Source: G016756615 sp050958605 (GTDB lineage Bacteria; Pseudomonadota; Alphaproteobacteria; Rhizobiales; Rhizobiaceae). Taken from it: a stretch of 64,000 bases of DNA. The position numbers and the translations under genes were made by a program. The stretch is from NCBI RefSeq assembly GCF_050958605.1, contig NZ_JBJHDO010000005.1:434001-498000 (forward strand), written 5' to 3'. Positions 57,999 to 64,000 of the stretch are shown one piece after another (position 1 is the stretch's first letter; the number at the start of each line of letters is the position of its first letter). Below the pieces are notes generated by a model. That model saw only the letters and a list, made by a program, of their open reading frames with translations, did not search any database and was not told the DNA's origin.

Positions 57999-59060
57999 AT
58001 GGATTATTCTTTCGATAGCGAAACTCGCATGCTTGCCGAGAGTGTTACTCGTTTCGTCAGTGATCATACCGATGCGCCGAACGATCTTTGGCCGCACATG
58101 GCCGAGCTCGGCTGGCTCGGTTTACCGTTTTCCGAAACGGCGGGCGGCATTGGGTTAGGCGCCGTCGGGACGATGGTCATCATGGAAGGTTTGGGCGCGG
58201 GTCTCCTGTCGACACCATACATCCCCACAGTAGTGACCGCAGGAGGTCTTCTGGCGTATTGCTCGGAGCAAGCAGACCGCCTGTCGTCGTTGATCGCCGG
58301 GAAACTTCGGATCGTGGCCGCCTGCCTTCACCACACGGATGACGTACCGGCGGTCGCCCACGCCGACGGCGACGGCTATCGCCTGAACGGCGCCGGCATC
58401 CTTGTTCTCGGAGCAGATGAAGCGGAGGCGGTGGTGATATCGGCGCGTGTGGAAGGCTCGTCCGAGATCGGCATTTTTCTCGTCCCTCTCGACAGTCGCG
58501 GGGTTGAACCGCAGGTTCAAGAACTGCCTGACGGACGCAAGGCCGTGCGCATGAGTTTGGCCGATATCTCCCTAGCGGCCGGTGATCGAATAAATGGCCA
58601 GGGCGATGGCCGCACCATGCTCAGCGCAACGAGGGATGCCGCACTGCTTGCCGCTGCAGCGGAAAATCTTGGCGCAATGCAGACCCTTTTCGATATGACT
58701 CTTGAATATGTCAAGACGCGCAAGCAATTCGGCCGTGCGATCGGATCTTTCCAGGCTCTCCAGTTTCGGCTCGTTGATCTATGGGTCAAGTTGGATGAAG
58801 CACGCTCACTCGTGATAACCGCGGCAATGGCCGCCGACGAGGAACAGGCGGATGCCCCCAGGCTTGCCGCCGCAGCCTGGATCCAAACCTTGTGGTCGGG
58901 CAAGGCGATTTGCGAGGAGGCCATCCAGATGCATGGCGCTATCGGCATGACGGAAGAATGCGCCGTCGGACGCTATGTCAAACGCATTCTGGTCAATGAA
59001 CTGATGTTCGGTCCAGCCGAGCGTCATCTGACGCGCTATCGCTCGCTGAACCGGGCGTAA
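57999..59060 (+). CDS. Acyl-CoA dehydrogenase, small-type subunit
   Basis: 353 residues: DLWPHMAELGWLGLPFSETA, VGTMVIMEGLGAGLLSTPYI, LEYVKTRKQFGRAIGSFQAL and EEAIQMHGAIGMTEECAVGR. It lacks the GGSNEI-type end of its partner, as is usual for the second subunit of heterotetrameric dehydrogenases. The start lies four bases after the previous stop. Its 3' end overlaps the convergent regulator gene by 68 bases. Confidence 0.9.
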   Translation: MDYSFDSETRMLAESVTRFVSDHTDAPNDLWPHMAELGWLGLPFSETAGGIGLGAVGTMVIMEGLGAGLLSTPYIPTVVTAGGLLAYCSEQADRLSSLIAGKLRIVAACLHHTDDVPAVAHADGDGYRLNGAGILVLGADEAEAVVISARVEGSSEIGIFLVPLDSRGVEPQVQELPDGRKAVRMSLADISLAAGDRINGQGDGRTMLSATRDAALLAAAAENLGAMQTLFDMTLEYVKTRKQFGRAIGSFQALQFRLVDLWVKLDEARSLVITAAMAADEEQADAPRLAAAAWIQTLWSGKAICEEAIQMHGAIGMTEECAVGRYVKRILVNELMFGPAERHLTRYRSLNRA

Positions 59061-60909
59061 AGCCGGCGGTGGCCAGATTCTGGCGGAAGATCGCAATCAG
59101 GCTACGCTCTATCTCGGTGAGGCTTCGCGCAGCGGAAAACAGGATCGACAAGCGGCGACTTATGGCAGGCTCGACGATGGGATTGAACTGAAAGATCCCG
59201 GCGTCGACATAAGGCTGCACCGAAGGCTGAGGCAGTATCGTGGCTAAAGGCATGCGACGGATCAACGCCAGGATCATCGTCAGTGAGTTGACCTCCATCT
59301 GAGGCGTGAGGCGCGTGCCGGATTCATCGGCAGCCCGATCGAGGATCTGGCGCAATCCAAAAGCTTCACCCGGCAGGACGAGCGGGATTCCCGCCAGCCG
59401 GCGCAGCGCGACGTTGCCGGGCGGCAATGGTGGAGAGGCCGCACTCGAAACAACACCCAGCACGTCCCTTGTGTTGAGATCGAGTTGGGAGGTGCGTGAC
59501 ACGTGAGCCTCGACCAGGGCAAAGCTGATCGCGCCTGATTCCACCCAGCGATGCAGGGTCTGCGTCGGCGCCTCCTGGACCTGAAGTTTCACGTTAGGAT
59601 AGGCGCGCCCCCATTCTTCCAGCGCGGCGGTGATCGCTCGGACAAGGGGACCGTCATGGTTGATCATGGGGACGAAGCCGACCGACAGTCGCTCGTGGCG
59701 GGAAGCTGCATAATGCGCGGCCTGAAACGCGATATGATCAGATCGTTCAATCGCCGGCGTGAACAATTTGGCAAGCCTTTCGGTGTCCAGCGTCGGCCCT
59801 AGTCCGGTTCGGTGCCGATGAAACAGCTTTCGGCCGACCACAAGCTCGAGTTTGCGCAACTGGTTGGAAAGCGCCGGCTGCACGACATGTAGCTTGCGTG
59901 CCGCCGCCGTGACGTTCAACTGATCGCACAAAGTCAGAAAATAGCGCATCTGCTTCAGTGTTATCTTTGGCTCGTAATGCACCGTCGGCTCCGGATCCTG
60001 AACGATGTCCCTCAAGAGCGAAACATAGCTCCGCGCCGCGGGGTGATCTGCGGTGATCCGGGCAACAACCTTGCTGGCGAGGTCTACGGGAAGTCTGGCA
60101 TAGCCGATATTGAGACGCGCCAAGCCTCCCGCTACGAGGCTCTGGGGCGCTAAAAGGCAGAATGGAGCCGCATCGCGCGACAGTCTGGGAAACGTCCCGA
60201 CATCCTCTTCAATCACCATGGGATCGGGAAGGTCGTGTGTCGCGCAATAGGCGCGGGCAAGCCGAAGCTGAGCTGGTGCCAGAGACGGCAGAAAAAGAGG
60301 CAATGTCCGCAATGTCTCGAAAGGCACCGTTCGCCGGCCATCAAGGGAACGTTCGGCCGATGTGACGCACAGCCATTCGTCGAGAAAGAGAAGCGTGCCT
60401 TCCGGATCGCCGCCGTTTTCGGCGTAATCGAGCACCACGCGGCCACCAGGGGAAGCTTTTCCATGCGCAGGCAAATCCAGTACAGCGCTCTCTTCGAACC
60501 CGCGTGACGCGCTGTCAGCGAACTGGACGGTCGCAAGTGCCCCGGGGTGGATCTTGCGCAACTTCCGTACCGCAAGGCTTGCAGCTCGCGATAGCCGCCC
60601 CAGCATGAATTGCAGCGGCGACGATACCTCTATTTGCTCGATCAATGCCGTTTCCGGCAGGTTCAAAACGGTTTCCGCTGCTTCCGCGAGCTGCAATATC
60701 GGCTCGGCCGCCTGGTACAGCCAACGCGCCGCTTCGGTCGGGTAGTGACCGAGAGGGCCGCGCTGAAACATCGTCAACCCCAGCTCGCGTTCCAGCAGGT
60801 TGAGGTTCTCGCTGAGCGCCGAGGCCGACAGGCCAGCTCGAGCAGCACCCTGCGCATGGTTTTTGTGCTGACAGGCCAGTATGAAATATGAAAGTTGCCT
60901 AGTTTCCAT
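58993..60909 (-). CDS. Tandem LysR-LysR fusion regulator, 638 aa
   Basis: One uninterrupted frame holds two LysR proteins. Residues 1-58 are a first winged helix (METRQLSYFILACQHKNHAQ, LSASALSENLNLLERELGLT), followed by a degenerate effector domain to about 320. A second helix-turn-helix begins near 325 (ITLKQMRYFLTLCDQLNVTA, ARKLHVVQPALSNQLRKLEL) and has its own full effector domain (RLSVGFVPMINHDGPLVRAI, GIPLVLPGEAFGLRQILDRA, SRRLSILFSAARSLTEIERS). LysR proteins are normally about 300 residues. It converges on the catabolic operon and is its likely regulator, perhaps reading two ligands. Confidence 0.9.
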   Translation of the reverse strand: METRQLSYFILACQHKNHAQGAARAGLSASALSENLNLLERELGLTMFQRGPLGHYPTEAARWLYQAAEPILQLAEAAETVLNLPETALIEQIEVSSPLQFMLGRLSRAASLAVRKLRKIHPGALATVQFADSASRGFEESAVLDLPAHGKASPGGRVVLDYAENGGDPEGTLLFLDEWLCVTSAERSLDGRRTVPFETLRTLPLFLPSLAPAQLRLARAYCATHDLPDPMVIEEDVGTFPRLSRDAAPFCLLAPQSLVAGGLARLNIGYARLPVDLASKVVARITADHPAARSYVSLLRDIVQDPEPTVHYEPKITLKQMRYFLTLCDQLNVTAAARKLHVVQPALSNQLRKLELVVGRKLFHRHRTGLGPTLDTERLAKLFTPAIERSDHIAFQAAHYAASRHERLSVGFVPMINHDGPLVRAITAALEEWGRAYPNVKLQVQEAPTQTLHRWVESGAISFALVEAHVSRTSQLDLNTRDVLGVVSSAASPPLPPGNVALRRLAGIPLVLPGEAFGLRQILDRAADESGTRLTPQMEVNSLTMILALIRRMPLATILPQPSVQPYVDAGIFQFNPIVEPAISRRLSILFSAARSLTEIERSLIAIFRQNLATAGFTPGSASDSASDDARLDRTSVH

Positions 60910-61742
60910 CTCGCGCCAGCTTTAGCACCGGAGCCCCCTAGGGGCTACGGGCGATATATGGCGGCTACCAGTGCGGCGATACCGGAAAGGAAGGCAGTTC
61001 GCGCTGACTTATGTCACGGTTCGGCTTTCGCGATTAGCGGAATTCTTTCCAAACCTACGATCAGGATAATCCAACAGAGCCGAAGAGTCATAGTCGCTAC
61101 CAACAAAGCCGTTGAATTCTCCGGTGGGCACGTGGAGGTGGCCTGAGACCATCCACGCGCAGTGCCCGATCATTAAGGTTTGTGTTGGGTTTCCCGCCAG
61201 GACGATTGTGCCCACGCCGTTGTCCTCTTCGGCGATCGAATCCACGCGGCCGATCTCGCACCGACCGCTGCTCCGAGGAGCATTCTTGAGGACCTCGAAA
61301 GCTAGTCCGACCTGCTGGCGCTGGCGGAACGCATCGGCGTCAATGTTGTTGGGAAGCCCTAGGCCCCGCGCCAATGAAACATCCAGAACTTGATTACGGA
61401 AGAGGCGAAAGCCTACTCACGGATCATAGGCCTCGCATCGGCTTTCGAAACTAGCGAACCGGTCGCACGAATGAGGCCGGGATTTGCTGGTCATGATGCT
61501 TTCTTCGTCAACGGACCGAGGGAAAGCCTCTCTCGTTCTCTGAGATTGTAGGCTAGGTGTCAGTGCACGCACAGCACCGACTGGTCAAGATGACGCCCCT
61601 TGAACATGGCGCGCTCCCCGTTGCTGAGTCGCCTCCCATGCCGTGGTCCGCTTACCCAAAAGTATGCGACAGTTGACCATCATTGGGGCATGTACCGCCC
61701 ATTAGACTCGCAAACGACCTTGGCACCGCAGGTGAGTTGGGA
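60910..61742. other. Intergenic with possible gene debris
   Basis: 833 bases without a supported gene. On the plus strand short protein-like pieces appear (DLLALAERIGVNVVGKP near 61305-61355, then EEAKAYSRIIGLASAFETSE and RPGFAGHDAFFVNG up to 61530, the last reminiscent of an M20 ending), separated by stops. A 121-residue minus-strand frame at 61009-61374 has no known domain. Confidence 0.35.
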
Positions 61743-62435
61743 TCAATCCAGGCCGAGCTTCTTCTTGAGTTCGGCATTCTCCTTGCGCAGCCGTTCGGCG
61801 AGGAGCTTCTTCAGTCGCGCGTTTTCTTCCTCGAGTGCCAGGAGATCCTTCAAGTCGTCGCCCTGTGAAGGCGAGGGGGCAGCGGCCTTCTTCCACTGAT
61901 AGTAGGTCTGTTCCGATATCCCGGCCTGACCCACGGCGCTCTTGATGCTCGAGCCGCGGCCAATTGATTGCTCGATCTGGCCAAGCTTCTGAGCCCGTTC
62001 CTTTTCGGAGTAAACCTTGCGTCCGGTTCGGGTTGTGGCCGTGGAAGCTCCGGCGGCTTTAGTCGCCTGTTTGGCGACATCGCTTTCGGCAGACTTCTTG
62101 GGCTGAGTCTTTGCCTTCCTCGGGCGCGGGGCCTTCTTCTTCGGTTCAGATACCTCCGCTTTGGCCGGTACGCCGGTGGTAGTTTGCACTGACTCTGCTT
62201 CTTGAGGGTCGGCCATTAGATGCTCCCCACTTGGGTTTTCAGTGGACTCAGCATCGATCGGCAGAAGACTGGAGTCAATAAGCTGAGCGTTCGACGGATC
62301 GTTCTTCTCAAGTTCTTCTGCCGTCTCGGCGGCGAGACCTGACAAGTCGATATCTCCCCAGATCGAACGATTTCGTTTTTGACTACCGCGCTTCTGTTTG
62401 ACTTCCACGGTAAACGGTCGAGTTTGTCGCCTCAT
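61743..62435 (-). CDS. SyrB-like regulator, copy 2
   Basis: 230 residues, paralogue of 12896-13570: MRRQTRPFTVEVKQKRGSQK then RSIWGDIDLSGLAAETAEEL at the start, a Lys/Pro-rich linker, KVYSEKERAQKLGQIEQSIG, helix-turn-helix ISEQTYYQWKKAA and the zipper LALEEENARLKKLLAERLRK. The two copies are most alike at both ends and differ in linker length. TGGAAGAG precedes the chosen ATG. It is oriented opposite to copy 1, so the pair brackets the 48 kb between them as an inverted repeat of genes. Confidence 0.75.
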   Translation of the reverse strand: MRRQTRPFTVEVKQKRGSQKRNRSIWGDIDLSGLAAETAEELEKNDPSNAQLIDSSLLPIDAESTENPSGEHLMADPQEAESVQTTTGVPAKAEVSEPKKKAPRPRKAKTQPKKSAESDVAKQATKAAGASTATTRTGRKVYSEKERAQKLGQIEQSIGRGSSIKSAVGQAGISEQTYYQWKKAAAPSPSQGDDLKDLLALEEENARLKKLLAERLRKENAELKKKLGLD

Positions 62436-62908
62436 AGGCTCTTCCATCATGAACTGATTGCACACCAGGTCGCGGTGTCGCCGAGCCTTATCGGATGAGA
62501 TTGGCGAAAAGCAAGTCCCCATACCGTTGCCACGGCGCCCTCATCGATCACCGCACCTTTGCCGCGGATCGATTGCGATTGAGTTGGCCGGGCATCTCGA
62601 GCTGTGACTGCTGAGAGGGTAATATCGGAAAAAATGGCCGAACCCAAAGGCTCGGCCAAAATGTGAAGGTCAAAACCTCCAGAGGGGAACGCGTCGGGCG
62701 CAATGGGAGGAGAACGTCCGACGCACTTCGCAAATAGGAGCGAAATGGTTTGTCTTCAATTGTCACGCAACAATTTCATTCGTTCCATGGAGAGGGAACT
62801 CATTGTGCCAGTAAGCTTGTCCCAGATTGCTGTTCCTAAAAGCACTATCCTACAAAGCACTCTCTGCTGGCCGAGCAGTTCCATAAGATATGTTATGCGG
62901 CGCTAACG
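62436..62908. other. Intergenic upstream of the insertion element
   Basis: About 470 bases between the SyrB-like gene and the element's left end. No gene with protein-like composition and a ribosome binding site was found. Confidence 0.4.
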
Positions 62909-63028
62909 TGTAGGCGCAAAGCTGAAATGTCGCGCTTCTGCAAAGCAGGAATGTCGTTTCTGCGGACGTAGTGCCAGTCTCTCCCGTCTTTGGATGACGT
63001 GGGAGATTGCGAGTTGGGACTGGTTTTG

Positions 63029-63580
63029 ATGAGCGAGCGCGAACTGCAGCGTATCGAGGTGTTGTCGAAGGTCATGGAGGGTCGACTGCGAACCGTGACG
63101 GCGGCGCATGTTCTTGGCCTGACGCCTCGACAGGTTCAGCGGCTGCTGAAGAGGTTCGCGTTCGATGGAGCGGCAGCGCTACGCCACAAGGCACGCGGTC
63201 GGCATCCGAACAATGGGCTAGCCGATAGCATCCGGGACTTCGCCGTCAGCCTCGTTCGCGAACATTACATCGATTTCGGGCCGACCTTAGCAACTGAGAA
63301 ACTGGCGTCGAACCACGGCGTGGCCGTGTCGCGCGAGACACTACGTAAATGGATGGCGGAGGCCGGACTCTGGCTGTCGCGCAAGCAGCGCCGGACTTTC
63401 CATCAACCGCGTTGGCGCCGCGAAGCCTATGGTGAACTCGTTCAGATCGACGGCAGCGAGCATCGCTGGTTCGAGGAGCGGGGCGATCCATGCACCCTGC
63501 TCGTCTTCATTGACGACGCGACGGGCAAGCTTCAGCAATTGCGCTTCGTGAAGTCGGAGAGCACGTTCAGCTACTTCGAA
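63029..63580 (+). pseudogene. ISNCY transposase, N-terminal part
   Basis: From ATG at 63029: MSERELQRIEVLSKVMEGRL, the helix-turn-helix AAHVLGLTPRQVQRLLKRFA and the start of the DDE domain ELVQIDGSEHRWFEERGDPC, LLVFIDDATGKLQQLRFVKS, with the first catalytic aspartate. Family homology stops at SYFE (63580), where a non-homologous stretch begins. The frame continues to 63952 only as nonsense sequence. Confidence 0.75.
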
Positions 63581-63595
63581 TCGCCGGTCGATCGG

Positions 63596-63740
63596 CTTAT
63601 GAAAGAAGCAGCGTCCGCGTCTGCCACGAAACGATCTACCGCTTTGCCTATTGCCGGAGAGCCGCGCCCGACGCCGGCCGCGGCACGCCAGACGCCGCCA
63701 CGGCCAGCGGTTCAGCCCGGAATTGAGCATTTTGCACCGA
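63596..63740 (+). pseudogene. IS30-family transposase fragment
   Basis: In one frame VCHETIYRFAY, the IS30 signature (usually VSHETIYRFIY), and in another, after an internal deletion, LPESRARRRPRHARRRHGQR then FSPELSILHR. About 145 bases of an IS30-type gene, inserted in or recombined into the ISNCY transposase gene. Confidence 0.6.
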
Positions 63741-63741
63741 T

Positions 63742-64000
63742 CCGAGCGACTTTGCGAAGCGCCTGGCCGGCAAGAAGGTGGTCGTCTGCGACTACCCCGA
63801 TGGCCGGCTCGAGATCATGGAGGGCAGCACCTCCCTGCCCTACAGAACCTTCGACAAGCTGCGATCGGTTCACAGAGCCGAGGTGGTCGAGAACAAGCGC
63901 CTGGATGAAGCGCTTGCCATGGTGGCCGAGATGCAGGCCCGCCGGGAGCTGACGCGCAGTCAGCATGGCCCGCGGCGCACCGGCCAGACCGACCACATGT
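63742..64000 (+). pseudogene. ISNCY transposase, C-terminal part (runs off the window)
   Basis: In a different frame from the N-terminal part: DFAKRLAGKKVVVCDYPDGR, LEIMEGSTSLPYRTFDKLRS, AEVVENKRLDEALAMVAEMQ and RSQHGPRRTGQTDHM at the window edge, the usual C terminus of ISNCY transposases. It has no start of its own, so the element can no longer move by itself. Confidence 0.65.

Larger units (their letters stand above)
62909..64000 (+). mobile_element. ISNCY-type insertion element, left part, disrupted
   Basis: The left end is placed near 62909 (TGTAGGCGCAAAGCTGAAAT), where the motif GCAAAGC-N-G-N-AATGTCG occurs twice within 40 bases, as at the ends of ISNCY elements in rhizobia. The transposase gene follows in its usual position but is interrupted by a foreign fragment. 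The right end lies beyond the window. Confidence 0.6.

Noticed and set aside
1..64000. CRISPR arrays, rRNA and tRNA genes, replication origin
   Set aside because: No regularly spaced repeats, tRNA cloverleaf ends or rRNA blocks were recognised. The DnaB-like pieces are fragments without iterons or repABC genes nearby.

Overview
The window looks like an accessory (plasmid or genomic-island) segment of an alphaproteobacterium of the Hyphomicrobiales (rhizobium/Mesorhizobium-like). The reasons are high GC, SyrB-like regulators, a tandem set of DUF982 genes, an HmrR/CueR-type copper regulator, a PRC-barrel protein, several ABC and TRAP uptake operons, toxin-antitoxin modules and IS debris. No rRNA, tRNA or CRISPR array was recognised.

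Layout. (1) 1-10.6 kb is a metal-homeostasis island. It holds an ArsR/SmtB regulator, a glutaredoxin plus ferredoxin-reductase operon, a small Met/His-rich exported protein, a frameshifted copZ, copA, cueR, a CDF zinc/cobalt-type exporter and an intact copZ. Four near-identical MerR-type promoter operators tie most of the copper genes into one CueR regulon, and a 12-2-12-like dyad upstream of the CDF gene fits the ArsR protein. (2) 10.9-19.4 kb is a decayed and defensive stretch: a serine-recombinase/PIN pseudogene chimera, two toxin-antitoxin pairs (PIN/antitoxin and RES/Xre), a SyrB-like gene, five tandem DUF982 genes interspersed with two DnaB N-terminal fragments, a lipocalin and a GlsB-type membrane protein. 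(3) 19.6-28.4 kb is a ureide/cyclic-amide-type catabolic cluster: an XRE-cupin regulator, a PuuE-like polysaccharide-deacetylase-fold protein, an M20 carbamoylase, a DctP-like protein without a signal peptide, an atypical ureohydrolase, a second deacetylase-like protein and a polar amino acid-type ABC transporter. (4) 28.9-35.6 kb is a leftward seven-gene operon: a NitT/TauT-type ABC importer, a GntR regulator, an Ldh2-type dehydrogenase, a BAAT-like hydrolase and a DUF1684 protein. (5) 36.8-43.1 kb is housekeeping biosynthesis: nadABC with its NrtR/NadQ-type regulator and operators, then panBC.

(6) 43.4-60.9 kb is the most interesting part. A MIO-less histidine-ammonia-lyase-like gene diverges from a 12-gene operon: cyclic amidohydrolase, M20 carbamoylase, DUF917 protein, divergent urocanase, UbiD, UbiX, TRAP transporter (P, Q, M), class III CoA-transferase and two acyl-CoA dehydrogenases. 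The operon converges on a giant LysR-LysR tandem-fusion regulator. The first five enzyme types match, step for step, the known five-step bacterial ergothioneine catabolic pathway: ergothionase, thiourocanate hydratase, thiohydantoin desulfurase, hydantoin hydrolase and N-carbamoylglutamate hydrolase. The UbiD/UbiX, CoA-transferase and dehydrogenase genes would be an undescribed extension of it.

(7) 61.7-64 kb holds a second SyrB-like gene, inverted relative to the one at 12.9 kb, and the left part of an ISNCY-type element whose transposase gene is interrupted by an IS30-like fragment. The window ends inside this element.
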